Shown in pieces: positions 1 through 10,057 of a stretch of 64,000 bases of DNA. The translations under genes and the position numbers were made by a program. Position 1 is the stretch's first letter. Each line of letters opens with the position of its first letter. Under the pieces are notes generated by a model. It was given only the letters and a program-made list of their open reading frames with translations, ran no database searches and was not told the origin of the DNA. Origin of the DNA: Actinomycetes bacterium (GTDB taxonomy: Bacteria; Actinomycetota; Thermoleophilia; Solirubrobacterales; 70-9); assembly GCA_016861045.1 (NCBI GenBank), contig BOKP01000004.1:62001-126000 (forward strand), given 5' to 3'.

Positions 1-792
1 CTGCTCTGCTCCGACGGGCTGACGACGATGCTCGACGACGAGGACGTCGCCGCCGTCCTCGATCGCGAGGAGGATCTCGCCCGCGCCGCCCGCCGCCTCG
101 TTCGCGAGGCCAACGAGCGCGGCGGCCGCGACAACATCACCGTCGTCCTCTTCCGGCTCGAGGCGGCTGGCGAGGCTGCGGCGGGGGAGGGCGAGACGCT
201 GATCGGCCCGGCCGCCGCCGCCGCCGGGTTGAGCGCCGAGGCGGTCGCCGCGGGCGCGGCGGGAGGATCGCGGGGCGGGGCGGCGGCAGAGGCCCCGCCC
301 CGGCCGCCCCGCCGCCGGCCCCGCCGCCCGGCCGCCCCGCCGCCGGCCCCGCCGCGGCGCTGGCCGCGGCGGCTGCTCGCGGGCGGGGTCGGCCTCCTGC
401 TCGCCGCCGCCATCGCGTCCGCCGCGGTCCTGGGGGCGCGCCAGGTCTGGTTCATCGGCACCGACCCGGGCCCCGGCGGCGCCGATCGGCTCGCGCTCTT
501 CCGCGGCCTCCCCTACGAGCTCCCGTTCGGGATCGAGCTCTACTCCGTCCGCGAGGTGTCCGCCGTGCCCCTGCTGGCGCTGCCCGCCGACCGGCGCGGG
601 GTCGCCGTCGACCACGAGCTGCGCTCCGAGGACGATGCCCGCTCGCTGCTCGAGGACCTCGAGAGCGCGGCGGTGACGGCGCCGCCGGACCGCAAGCGGG
701 GCGGCGGCGAGCGCGACCGAGGCGAAGGTGGCGGCGCCGGCGGGCAGGGCGGCGGAGGGGCCGCGGGGGGATCCGGCGGGGGCGCGGGTTGA
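1..792 (+). CDS. PP2C-family Ser/Thr protein phosphatase, C-terminal part (5' truncated by window edge)
   Basis: Frame open from base 1: LLCSDGLTTMLDDE...NERGGRDNITVVLFRLE (PP2C motif), then a Pro/Arg linker, one TM and an extracytoplasmic tail; upstream of rodA/pbpA/pknB. Confidence 0.9.
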   Translation: MLCSDGLTTMLDDEDVAAVLDREEDLARAARRLVREANERGGRDNITVVLFRLEAAGEAAAGEGETLIGPAAAAAGLSAEAVAAGAAGGSRGGAAAEAPPRPPRRRPRRPAAPPPAPPRRWPRRLLAGGVGLLLAAAIASAAVLGARQVWFIGTDPGPGGADRLALFRGLPYELPFGIELYSVREVSAVPLLALPADRRGVAVDHELRSEDDARSLLEDLESAAVTAPPDRKRGGGERDRGEGGGAGGQGGGGAAGGSGGGAG

Positions 793-2105
793 GCGCTCGC
801 AACCGCGAGCTGCTCGGCCTGATCCCGGTCGCCGGCCTCCTGATCGCCGGCTTCGCGGCGGTCTTCGTCGTCCGCAGGGACGAGGTCGCCGACGCGTCGC
901 TGGTCTTCGGCGCCTACTTCTTCGCGATCTGCCTCGCCGCCCACGTCTTCCTGCGGATCCGCCTGCCCAACGCCGACCCCTACCTGTTCCCGCTCGTCGC
1001 CCTGCTCGCGGCGATCGGGCTCGTGATGCTCTACCGGATCGACGAGAGCCTGGCCCGCGATCAGGCGAACTGGTTCGTGGTCGGGCTCGGCCTGTTCGTG
1101 CTCACGATCGTCTTCCTCCGCGACTACCACGTCCTCGAGCGCTACCGCTACCTGATCGTCGTCGCCGGCCTCTTCCTCCTCCTGCTGCCTCGCGTCCCCG
1201 GGATCGGCGCCCCGGTCAACGGCGCCTACCTCGGCGTCGAGATCGGCCCGCTCGCCTTTCAGCCCGCCGAGCTCGGGAAGCTCGCGATCGTGATCTTCCT
1301 CGCCAGCTACCTGCGCGAGCACCGCGAGGTCCTGGTCGTCGGCGCCAGGCGCGTCGCCGGGATCACCTTCCCGCCGATCAAGCACCTCGGCCCGATGCTC
1401 GTCGTCTGGGGCGCGGCGATGCTGATGCTCGTCTTCATCAGCGACCTCGGCAGCTCGCTGATGTTCTTCGGCGCCTTCCTGGCGCTGATCTACACGGCGA
1501 CGAACCGGATCTCGTTCGTGATCATCGGCCTTGCGATGTTCCTCGTCGGGGCGTGGTTCTTCGCCTCGACCGTCGACCACGTCGGCGACCGGATCGACAT
1601 CTGGCTCGATCCCTACCAGGACGCGAGCGGCACCGGCTACCAGGTGCTGCAGTCGATGTTCGCGCAGGCCGACGGCGGCCTCTTCGGGACCGGGATCGGC
1701 GAGTCGCTGCTGTACGCGCCCGGGGCGAGGGAGACCCTGGGCAACACGCTGATCCCCGAAGTCCAGACCGACTTCATCTACGCCCTGATCGTCAACGAGC
1801 TCGGGCTGTTCGGCGGCTGCGGGGTGATCACGATCTACGCCCTGATCGCCGCCCGCGGGTTCAAGATCGCCTCGCTCGCCCGCGACGGGTTCTCGAAGCT
1901 GCTCGCCGCCGGGCTGACCGCGGTGTTCGCGCTGCAGGCGTTCGTGATCATCGGCGGGGTGATCAGGGTGATCCCGCTGACCGGCGTCACGCTGCCGCTG
2001 ATCAGCTACGGCGGCAGCTCGGTGATCGCGAACATGGTCCTGGTCGCGCTCTTGCTCCTGATCTCCGACCGGGCCCGCCGCCCGGATCCGGAGGCGGCGT
2101 CGTGA
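789..2105 (+). CDS. rodA: FtsW/RodA/SpoVE-family peptidoglycan glycosyltransferase (SEDS)
   Basis: 438 aa polytopic protein with LGSSLMFFG, PLTGVTLPLISYGGSS; TTG start overlaps the previous stop (TTGA). Confidence 0.93.
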   Translation: MSARNRELLGLIPVAGLLIAGFAAVFVVRRDEVADASLVFGAYFFAICLAAHVFLRIRLPNADPYLFPLVALLAAIGLVMLYRIDESLARDQANWFVVGLGLFVLTIVFLRDYHVLERYRYLIVVAGLFLLLLPRVPGIGAPVNGAYLGVEIGPLAFQPAELGKLAIVIFLASYLREHREVLVVGARRVAGITFPPIKHLGPMLVVWGAAMLMLVFISDLGSSLMFFGAFLALIYTATNRISFVIIGLAMFLVGAWFFASTVDHVGDRIDIWLDPYQDASGTGYQVLQSMFAQADGGLFGTGIGESLLYAPGARETLGNTLIPEVQTDFIYALIVNELGLFGGCGVITIYALIAARGFKIASLARDGFSKLLAAGLTAVFALQAFVIIGGVIRVIPLTGVTLPLISYGGSSVIANMVLVALLLLISDRARRPDPEAAS

Positions 2106-3565
2106 ACGTCCCGATCAGGCGGCTGCTCGCCGTCGTCCTCGTCCTCTTCGCGCTGCTCGTCGGGTTCACCAGCAACTGGTCGGTCTTCGACGCGGCCGAG
2201 CTCGAGGCGAAGGTCGAGAACAAGCGGCCGCTGTTCGAGGCGCAGCAGATCAAGCGCGGCCGGATCCTGACCCGGGACGGGGAGGTGATCGCCAACTCGA
2301 AGCGGACCGGCGACGACGAGAACTTCCAGTACGTGCGCAGCTACCCGCTCGGCTCGCTGTTCGGCAACCCGATCGGCTACAGCTTCATCACCCAGGGGAC
2401 GAGCGGCTTCGAGCGCGCCGAGAACGCGACCCTGACCGGCGAGGAGAACGAGTTCGTCTCGATCCTCGATCAGATCCGCGGCCGCCGGCGGCAGGGCTCC
2501 GACATCGTGACGACGCTCGACGCCTCCGCACAGCAGCTCGCCACCGACCAGCTCGAGGCGACCGGAAGGCCCGGCGCCGTCGTCGCGCTCGAGCCCGACA
2601 CCGGCGCGGTCAGGGTCATGGCCAGCACCCCGGGCTTCGACCCGAACCGCGTGCCCGAGGACCTCGACCAGCTCAACCGGGCCGACCCGTCGGTGCTCAC
2701 CAACCGCGCGATCCAGTCGCTCTACCCGCCGGGGTCGACGTTCAAGGTCGTCACCGCCGCCGCCGCGCTCGACTCGGGCGCGGCGACGCCCGACACCGTG
2801 CTCAGCGGCGCGAGCCCGCAGACGTTCAGCGGCGTCGAGCTCGCGAACGCGGGCGGCGAGCAGTTCGGCGACATCGACATGCGCATGGCCCTGACCAACT
2901 CGGTCAACACCTACTTCGCCCAGCTCGGCGAGATGGTCGGGCCCGAGACCCTGCTCGACTACATGGGGCGCTTCGGCTTCGGCAAGGATCCCGAGGTGCA
3001 GCTTCCCGACGAGCAGAAGGCGGCGAGCGGGATCTTCGTCGTCGACGACAAGCGGGGCGGGTTCAAGCAGGTCGACGAGGGCTTCGACATCGCCCGGGTC
3101 GCGATCGGCCAGGGCGGTGAGGAGGGCGAGGTCCGCGCCTCGGTCACGCAGATGGCGGAGGTCGCCGCCGCGGTCGCCAACGGCGGCGAGCTGATGAAGC
3201 CGACCCTGGTCGAGAAGGTGATCGACCCCGACGGCCGCGTCAGCGACGAGCTCGACCCCGAGGTCCAGAGCGAGGTGATGAGCGAGGAGACGGCCGCCGC
3301 GCTCGCCGACATGATGACCAGCGTCGTCGCGGAGGGCACCGCCGCCGGCCTCTCGGTGCCGGGTGCGACGTTCGCGGGCAAGACCGGGACCGCCGAGATC
3401 GACATCGAGCAGGACATCGCCCAACCCTGGTTCATCGCCTTCGCGCCGGTCGAGGACCCCGAGGTCGCGATCGCGGTGACGACCGACCCCTGCGCCGGCT
3501 GCTTCGGCGGCGAGGTGGCGGGACCGATCGCGACCGCCGTCATGTCGGAGATCCTGAGCGGATGA
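2102..3565 (+). CDS. pbpA: Penicillin-binding protein 2 (transpeptidase)
   Basis: GTG start at 2102 overlapping the rodA stop; LYPPGSTFKVVTAAAAL (SxxK), SVNTYFAQLG (SxN), GKTGTAE (KTG). Confidence 0.95.
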   Translation: MNVPIRRLLAVVLVLFALLVGFTSNWSVFDAAELEAKVENKRPLFEAQQIKRGRILTRDGEVIANSKRTGDDENFQYVRSYPLGSLFGNPIGYSFITQGTSGFERAENATLTGEENEFVSILDQIRGRRRQGSDIVTTLDASAQQLATDQLEATGRPGAVVALEPDTGAVRVMASTPGFDPNRVPEDLDQLNRADPSVLTNRAIQSLYPPGSTFKVVTAAAALDSGAATPDTVLSGASPQTFSGVELANAGGEQFGDIDMRMALTNSVNTYFAQLGEMVGPETLLDYMGRFGFGKDPEVQLPDEQKAASGIFVVDDKRGGFKQVDEGFDIARVAIGQGGEEGEVRASVTQMAEVAAAVANGGELMKPTLVEKVIDPDGRVSDELDPEVQSEVMSEETAAALADMMTSVVAEGTAAGLSVPGATFAGKTGTAEIDIEQDIAQPWFIAFAPVEDPEVAIAVTTDPCAGCFGGEVAGPIATAVMSEILSG

Positions 3566-5352
3566 GGCTCGAGCCGGGAATCGTCATCGACGGCCGCTAC
3601 CGGCTCGAGCACCGGCTCGGCTCCGGCGGCATGGCCGACGTCTGGCGCGCCCGCGACACCGAGCTCGGCCGCGACGTCGCGCTGAAGCTGCTGCACGAGA
3701 ACTTCGCCCGCGACACCGAGTTCGTCGAGCGCTTCCGCCGCGAGGCGTCGGCGGCGGCCGGGCTGCAGCATCCGAACGTGGTCAGCGTCTTCGACCGCGG
3801 CTCGTACGAGGACAGCTATTACATCTCGATGGAGCTGGTCGAGGGCTCCTCCTTGCGCGACCTGATCGGCCAGGGGCTGGAGACCGACGAGGCGGTCGAG
3901 GTGACGCGGCAGATGCTCGCCGCGGCCGAGTTCGCGCACGAGCACGGGATCGTCCATCGCGACCTGAAGCCGATGAACGTGCTGATCGACCGCGACGGAC
4001 GGGTCCGGGTCACCGACTTCGGCATCGCCCGCGCGGGCGGCTCGGAGATCACCAGGACCGGCTCGGTGATGGGAACCGCCCAGTACCTGAGCCCGGAGCA
4101 GGCGCAGGGGATGGCCGTGGGCCCGCCGACCGACATCTACTCGATCGGCGTGATCCTGTTCGAGATGCTGACCGGACGGGTTCCGTTCGACGGCGAGAGC
4201 GCCGTCGCGATCGCGATGAAGCAGGTCGGCGAGGAGCCGCCGCGGCCGAGCTCGATCAACCCGAAGGTGAGCCCGGCGCTCGACGCGGTCGTGCTCACGG
4301 CGCTCGCCAAGGACCCGGCGGCGCGCTACGGCTCGGCGGCGGAGATGGCGGCGGCGCTCGAGGCGGCCGTGGCCAACCCCGACGAGGCCCCGGCGCTGGG
4401 ACCGGCCGGCGAGGGCCGCTCGCGCCGCCGCTGGCTGATCGCGGCGCTGATCGCCCTGCTGCTGGCCGGCGGCGCCGTCGCCTGGCTTCTCACCCGGCCC
4501 GAGATGGTCACGGTCCCCGACGTCACCGGCGAGCTCGAGGATCCGGCGATCATCGCGCTGCAGGACGCCGACTTCGAGGTGGCGACCGAGCGGATCGAGA
4601 GCGACATCCCCGAGGGCGAGGTGATCGAGCAGGACCCGGCCGCGGGCAGCGAGGCGGAGCTGGGCTCGACGGTGACGATCACCGTCAGCCTCGGACCCGG
4701 GGCGGTGGCGGTGCCGCGGGTGGCCGGGTTGCGGGTTCCCGAGGCGAGACGGGCACTCGAGCGCAAGGGCTTCGAGACCGTCGTCGCGCGGCGGTCCTCG
4801 GCCTCGGTCCCGTCGGGGAAGGTGATCGGCACCGATCCGGCCCAGGGGACCAGGCTCGAGGTCGGCGAGACGGTGACGCTGATCGCATCGACCGGCGTCG
4901 AGACCGCCGTGGTGCCGAACGTGCTCGGCCTCGACCGGGTCACCGCGACGACCCAGCTTCGCGACGCCGGGTTCGTGGTCAACGCCAACCCCACCCGCTC
5001 CGACGAGCCCGAGGACCAGGTGCTCGAGCAGGACCCGCCCGCCGGCGAGCGGGTCGAGGTCGGAAGCGAGGTGACGATCACATACTCGAGCGGCGTCGGG
5101 ACGATCACGCTCGGCGACTACGTCGGCCAGAAGCTCGCCTACGCGCAGCGCAAGCTCGCCGCCGAGGGGCTCTCGGTCTCCGTCGACGAGCGTGAGACCG
5201 CCGATCCCTCCGAGGACGGGATCGTCCTCGAGCAGGCGCCGACGGCGGGCACCAACATGAGCCCGGGGGACCGCGTCAGGCTGGTCGTCGGCGAGCTCGT
5301 CGAGCCCGACGGCACGACTACGGACACGACGACCCCGCGGGACGGGCGATGA
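3562..5352 (+). CDS. pknB: Ser/Thr protein kinase with C-terminal PASTA repeats (PknB-type)
   Basis: LGSGGMADVWRARD, HRDLKPMNVL, TDFGIAR kinase motifs; one TM; about four PASTA repeats; ATGA overlap with pbpA. Confidence 0.96.
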   Translation: MRLEPGIVIDGRYRLEHRLGSGGMADVWRARDTELGRDVALKLLHENFARDTEFVERFRREASAAAGLQHPNVVSVFDRGSYEDSYYISMELVEGSSLRDLIGQGLETDEAVEVTRQMLAAAEFAHEHGIVHRDLKPMNVLIDRDGRVRVTDFGIARAGGSEITRTGSVMGTAQYLSPEQAQGMAVGPPTDIYSIGVILFEMLTGRVPFDGESAVAIAMKQVGEEPPRPSSINPKVSPALDAVVLTALAKDPAARYGSAAEMAAALEAAVANPDEAPALGPAGEGRSRRRWLIAALIALLLAGGAVAWLLTRPEMVTVPDVTGELEDPAIIALQDADFEVATERIESDIPEGEVIEQDPAAGSEAELGSTVTITVSLGPGAVAVPRVAGLRVPEARRALERKGFETVVARRSSASVPSGKVIGTDPAQGTRLEVGETVTLIASTGVETAVVPNVLGLDRVTATTQLRDAGFVVNANPTRSDEPEDQVLEQDPPAGERVEVGSEVTITYSSGVGTITLGDYVGQKLAYAQRKLAAEGLSVSVDERETADPSEDGIVLEQAPTAGTNMSPGDRVRLVVGELVEPDGTTTDTTTPRDGR

Positions 5353-6314
5353 GGGTCGCGGTCCTCCGCGGGGGCCGCTCGAGCGAGCACGAGGTCTCGC
5401 TGCGGTCCGGAGCCTCGGTCGCGGCGGGCCTGCTCGAGGCCGGGCACGAGCCGGTCGACGTCGTCATCGAGCGCGACGGCCGCTGGCTCTGCGATGGCGC
5501 CGAGGTCGAGCTCCGCGCGGCCGCCGGCCTGCTCGGCTGCGATGTCGCCTTCCCGGTCCTGCACGGGCCGTTCGGCGAGGACGGGACGGTGCAGGGCCTG
5601 CTCGAATGCCTCGACGTCCCCTACGTCGGGCCCGGGGTGCTGGCGGCGGCGGTGACGATCGACAAGCTCGTCTTCAAGCGCCTGCTGCGCGAGCGCGGGA
5701 TCGCCCAGGTCGACTTCTGCCAGGCCGGGGAGGAAGGCTGGCGCGGGCGCGCCGCCGCGCTCGGGCTGCCGGTCTGGGTGAAGCCGTCGCGGCTCGGCTC
5801 GAGCGTCGGCATCATCAAGGTCGCCGAGCCCGCCGCCCTCGACGCCGCCGTCGGGACGGCGCTCGAGCACGACCCGCGGGTGATCATCGAGGCGCACTGC
5901 GAGGGCCTCGAGGTCGAGTGCTCGGTGATCGGCAACGACGCGCCGGAGACGTCGCTTCCCGGCCAGCTCGTGGTCAACGCCGACTGGTACGACTACGAGG
6001 CCAAGTACGAGCCGGGCGGCATGGACCTGGTCGTGCCGGCGCCGATCGGCGCTGAGGCCATCGCCCGCGTCCGCGAGCTCGCCGCCGACGTCTACCGCTC
6101 CTGCGGCTGCACCGGCCTCGCCCGCTGCGACTTCTTCGTCGCCGGCGACGGCGAGGTCCTCGTCAACGAGCTCAACACGATCCCCGGCTTCACCGAGACG
6201 AGCGTGTTCTCGAAGCTCTTCGAGGCGACCGGCCTGCCCTACCCCGGCCTCTGCGACCGCCTCGTCGAGCTGGCGCTGGAGCGCCACGAGTCCGAGCGCT
6301 CGTACCGGTACTAG
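5349..6314 (+). CDS. ddl: D-alanine--D-alanine ligase
   Basis: RGGRSSEHEVSLRSG, FPVLHGPFGEDGTVQGLLE, VLVNELNTIPGFTETSVF. Confidence 0.96.
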   Translation: MRVAVLRGGRSSEHEVSLRSGASVAAGLLEAGHEPVDVVIERDGRWLCDGAEVELRAAAGLLGCDVAFPVLHGPFGEDGTVQGLLECLDVPYVGPGVLAAAVTIDKLVFKRLLRERGIAQVDFCQAGEEGWRGRAAALGLPVWVKPSRLGSSVGIIKVAEPAALDAAVGTALEHDPRVIIEAHCEGLEVECSVIGNDAPETSLPGQLVVNADWYDYEAKYEPGGMDLVVPAPIGAEAIARVRELAADVYRSCGCTGLARCDFFVAGDGEVLVNELNTIPGFTETSVFSKLFEATGLPYPGLCDRLVELALERHESERSYRY

Positions 6315-6321
6315 GTGTCAC

Positions 6322-6406
6322 GGCCGGGCCGGCGGCGGTGCCCCGGGACCTATTGCAGCAACTGTCACTGAGAGCACGGTCCCGGGTCACCGCGGCCGAC
6401 CCGGCC
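6322..6406. repeat. Long imperfect inverted repeat (arms 6322-6350 / 6378-6406) between convergent genes
   Basis: GGCCGGGCCGGCGGCGGTGCCCCGGGACC versus reverse complement of GGTCCCGGGTCACCGCGGCCGACCCGGCC: 26/29 matches, 27-nt loop. Confidence 0.8.
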
Positions 6407-6574
6407 TCGTGCGAAGGCCTGGCAGCGGACGCTCCTCCCCCAAAGGCCCCCGACACGAGGGTCGCCATCCGCCCTGGGACAAGCGTGGCGAAGGCGGGCA
6501 GGGGGCGTGCCGGCCGGGGCGTCCACAAACAAGGCCGAAGGCCTGCCCCGGACGGTGCGGCCCCTGCTCGCCGC

Positions 6575-8053
6575 CTACTGACCGAGCAGGCGGATGTCGA
6601 AGATCTCGGCCGGGGTGCCGTCCTCGACGCCGGTGATCCAGATCAGGAACCAGCGGTTCGGCTCGCTCGTGTCGAGGTCGACGACCTGGCGGCCACCCTC
6701 GGCGGTCAGCTCGCTGGTCAGCGGGCTTCCCCAGCCGGCGATCTCGGTCGGCGGGCTCTCGAGGTCGGAGCCGTAGACCTCGAAGGTCCAGGGCCCGCCC
6801 CCGGTCCTCAGCACCATCTGGCTCGGCGTCACCGACCCGCCCGCGTCGACGTAGAGGCCGACCCCGTCCTTGAGGCCCTCGAGGCCGGTCGTGTAGTCCT
6901 CGGTGCTCCAGCCGGTCGTGGGGATGCCGTCGGTCGCCAGGCCGGTCTCCTCCTCGTGCTCCTCGCCGTCGCCCTCGGGGTCGAAGTCGGTCACCGACTG
7001 GATCTCGATCGGGGTGCCGCCGGCGCTCTCCGGCGGCCCCTCCTGCGAAGGCCCCCCCTCGCCGCGCAGCGCCGCGATCGCGATCGCGGCGGCGGCGGCG
7101 GCGGCGAGCAGCAGGACCCCCGCCCAGGAGATGCGGCGACGGGTGAGGACCCGCCGGCGCCTCTCCGGCACCGAGTCGAGGACCGAGGTCGCCTCGCCGG
7201 TGGCCCCGCCGGCGCGCGCGACCTCGACCTCGAGCGCGTGCTCGAGGTCGGCGAGGAGCTCGCCCATGTCCCGGTAGCGGTCCTTCGGCTCCTTCGCGGT
7301 CGCGCGCTCGACCGCCGCCGCAAGCACCGCCGATGCGTCGGGGCGGCGGCGCTGCACGTTCGGGACCGTCTCGTTGACGTGCTTCATCGCCACCCCGACC
7401 TGGGTCTCCGCCTTGAACGGGACCTCCCCGGTGAGCATCTCGTAGAGCAGGATCCCGAGCGAGTAGACGTCGGAGCGGGGGTCGATCTCGCGCCCCATCG
7501 CCTGCTCGGGGGAGACGTAGTCGGTCGTGCCCAGCACCCGTCCGGTGGCGGTCAGCCCGTGCGACTCGAGCGACAGCGCGATCCCGAAGTCGGTGATCTT
7601 CGCCCTTCCCTCGGGGTCGATGAGGACGTTCTGGGGCTTGACGTCGCGGTGGATCAGCCGCGCGGCGTGCGCGGCCTGCAGCCCCCGCCCGACCTCGATC
7701 GCGTACGCGGTCGCCTCGTCGAGCGGCAGCCGCCCGTGGGCGGCGATCATCTGCTTCAGCGTCTGGCCGGGGACGTACTCGAAGACGATGTAGGGCCGGC
7801 CGCCCTCCTCGCCGGCGTCGATCACCGCGACGAGGTTGGGGTGGGAGAGCTGGGCGACCGCCCGGGCCTCGCGGCGGAACCGCTCGAGTTGGTCCTGCTG
7901 GTCGGAGATCTCCTGGTGCAGCACCTTGATCGCGACGTGGCGCCCGAGCGTCTCGTCGACGGCGAGATAGACGGTCGACATCCCGCCGCTGCCGAGCTTG
8001 GACTCCAGCCGGTAGCGGCCGGAGAGCATCGTTCCGATCATCGTGCTGCTCAA
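6575..8053 (-). CDS. Ser/Thr protein kinase with one TM and a C-terminal galactose-binding/discoidin-like domain (no PASTA)
   Basis: LGSGGMSTVYLAVD, HRDVKPQNVLID, TDFGIALS; C-terminus DFDPEGDGEEHEEETGLATDGIPTTGWSTEDY... resembles F5/8-type ectodomains. Confidence 0.9.
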   Translation of the reverse strand: MSSTMIGTMLSGRYRLESKLGSGGMSTVYLAVDETLGRHVAIKVLHQEISDQQDQLERFRREARAVAQLSHPNLVAVIDAGEEGGRPYIVFEYVPGQTLKQMIAAHGRLPLDEATAYAIEVGRGLQAAHAARLIHRDVKPQNVLIDPEGRAKITDFGIALSLESHGLTATGRVLGTTDYVSPEQAMGREIDPRSDVYSLGILLYEMLTGEVPFKAETQVGVAMKHVNETVPNVQRRRPDASAVLAAAVERATAKEPKDRYRDMGELLADLEHALEVEVARAGGATGEATSVLDSVPERRRRVLTRRRISWAGVLLLAAAAAAAIAIAALRGEGGPSQEGPPESAGGTPIEIQSVTDFDPEGDGEEHEEETGLATDGIPTTGWSTEDYTTGLEGLKDGVGLYVDAGGSVTPSQMVLRTGGGPWTFEVYGSDLESPPTEIAGWGSPLTSELTAEGGRQVVDLDTSEPNRWFLIWITGVEDGTPAEIFDIRLLGQ

Positions 8054-8155
8054 CTGGTCGGGACGGAAGCAGGCTCGGACGCGGTCATCACCCGGGTATT
8101 TTGGCCGAACGCCTGCGCCGCGGACGCGACCGCCGCGGTGCGGCGGAAAGCTTGC

Positions 8156-9028
8156 GTGAGAGCACCCCCGATCGACATCGATCCAGTCGAGGTCCGGGTC
8201 GTCACCGACCCGGCCTGCGCCTGGTCGTGGGCGAGCGAGCCGAAGCTCCGGCGGCTCGCCTGGGAGTTCGGCGACCGGCTGCGCTGGCGCTGGGTGATGG
8301 GCGGGATGGTGCGCGAGGTCGGCCCCTCGCAGCGCGCCCGCTACGCGCGGATCTGGCCCAACGTCGCGGCCGAGTCGGGGATGCCGTTCGACCCGCGGCT
8401 GTGGTCGGACGGCGGGATCGAGTCGAGCTACCCGGCCTGCCAGGCGGCCGTCGCCGCGGCCGAGCAGGGGGCCGCGGCCGGCGACGCCTACCTGCGCCGG
8501 CTTCGATCCGGCCTGATGTACGGTCGCCGCCGCCTCGATCGCATCTCGGCCCTGCTCGCGGAGGCCGACGCGCTCGACGGGCTCGGCCTCGACCGGGAGC
8601 GGTTCGAGATCGACCTCCGCTCCGACGCGATCCTCGAGCGGTTCGCGGCCGGGCTCGAGGAGGCCCGCCGGATCCCCGAGCAGGCGAGGGCCGAGAACGC
8701 GACCGGGTGCACCGGGCCGATCGAGCGGGTCACGTTCCCGTCGCTCACGTTCGTCGCCGCCGACGGCGCCAGGCGCGGCGTCTACGGCTGGCAGCCGTAC
8801 GAGCTCTACGTCAAGGCGGCCGCCGCCTCCGGCGCCGGCGACGCGGGGCCCCCGGCGCCGGACCCGCTCGCCGTCATCGACCGCTTCGGGACCTGCGCGA
8901 CGCGCGAGATCGAGGAGGTCTGCCGGCTGCCGCGGGCCGAGGTCGAGGCGACGCTGTGGGCGCTCGCCCGCGACGGCGAGCTCGCCGTCGATACGGCGAT
9001 GACTGGAAGCCTGTGGAACCGGGTATAG
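8156..9028 (+). CDS. DsbA-family thioredoxin-fold protein
   Basis: GTG start; VRVVTDPACAWSWASEPKLRRL...; DsbA/FrnE/SpxH-like fold signature with CxxS in place of CxxC. Confidence 0.78.
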   Translation: MRAPPIDIDPVEVRVVTDPACAWSWASEPKLRRLAWEFGDRLRWRWVMGGMVREVGPSQRARYARIWPNVAAESGMPFDPRLWSDGGIESSYPACQAAVAAAEQGAAAGDAYLRRLRSGLMYGRRRLDRISALLAEADALDGLGLDRERFEIDLRSDAILERFAAGLEEARRIPEQARAENATGCTGPIERVTFPSLTFVAADGARRGVYGWQPYELYVKAAAASGAGDAGPPAPDPLAVIDRFGTCATREIEEVCRLPRAEVEATLWALARDGELAVDTAMTGSLWNRV

Positions 9029-9055
9029 GCAGGGCTCGAGGGGACCGGGCGCGGC

Positions 9056-10057
9056 TCAGCCGCGGCTGACGACCCCGGCGCGGTCGGTCACCGTCCCGAT
9101 CCGGCGCGCTCCGGGGTGGTGGGGCCGGAGGATCGCCAGCGCCGCCTCGACGTCGGCCGCGGGAACGGTGACGCAGAACCCGCAGCCCATGTTGAAGACC
9201 TCGTGCATCTCGCCGTCGTCGACGCCCCCCGTGGCGGCGATCAGCTCGAACACCGGCGGCACCGGCAGCGGGTCGTCGATCGCGTAGCCGACCCCGGCGC
9301 CGAGCCGGAGCAGGTTGTTGAGGCCGTCGCCGGTGATGTGGGCGAGGCCGCGGACGTCGACCGCGGAGGCGAGCAGGTCGAGGATCGCGCGGACGTAGAT
9401 CTCGGTCGGCTCGAGCAGGATCTCGCCGAGCGGGCGGCCGAGGCGCTCGTCGTCGAGCGGGATGCCGGCGAGGGCCGCGCGCGCGAGTGTGTAGCCGTTC
9501 GAGTGCAGTCCCGAGGACGGCAGGCCGATGACGGCGTCGCCGGCCTCGATCGCCTCGCCGGTCACGATCCGGTCGAGCGGGACCGTGCCGATCGCGCTGC
9601 CGGCGAGCTCGAGCCCGTTGACGACCTCGCCGACCTGGGCGATCTCGCCGCCGGGGATCTCGATCCCGGCGAGCTCGGCGCCGCGGCGGAGGCCGACCCC
9701 GATCGCGCCGCACAGATCCGGGTCCGCGACGGGGCAGAGGATGAAGTCGACGAGCGCGATCGGCTCGGCGCCGACGCAGACGAGGTCGTTGACGTTCATC
9801 GCCACGCAGTCGATGCCGATCGTCTCGTAGCGCCCGAGCCGCTCGGCGATGACCATCTTCGTGCCGACCCCGTCCGTCCCGAAGGCGATCCCGATGCCTT
9901 CGTCGAGCCGCAGGACGCTCGCGTAGTGGCCCGGCAGCGGCACGACCCGCGACGGCCTGCCCGTCTCGATCCGCCCGAGCTCGGCGACGAGCGCGGCGAC
10001 CGACGCGTCGGCGCCGCTCTGGCTGACCCCGGCGCTGGTGTAGGCGTCCTGGCTCAT
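9056..10057 (-). CDS. purM: Phosphoribosylformylglycinamidine cyclo-ligase
   Basis: GTDGVGTKMVIAE, DCVAMNVNDLVCVGAEP, HITGDGLNNLLRL. Confidence 0.97.
   Translation of the reverse strand: MSQDAYTSAGVSQSGADASVAALVAELGRIETGRPSRVVPLPGHYASVLRLDEGIGIAFGTDGVGTKMVIAERLGRYETIGIDCVAMNVNDLVCVGAEPIALVDFILCPVADPDLCGAIGVGLRRGAELAGIEIPGGEIAQVGEVVNGLELAGSAIGTVPLDRIVTGEAIEAGDAVIGLPSSGLHSNGYTLARAALAGIPLDDERLGRPLGEILLEPTEIYVRAILDLLASAVDVRGLAHITGDGLNNLLRLGAGVGYAIDDPLPVPPVFELIAATGGVDDGEMHEVFNMGCGFCVTVPAADVEAALAILRPHHPGARRIGTVTDRAGVVSRG

Noticed and set aside
6338-8155. N-terminal extension of the 8156-9028 ORF
   Set aside because: Antisense to the kinase at 6575-8053; the DsbA-like homology begins only after GTG 8156.
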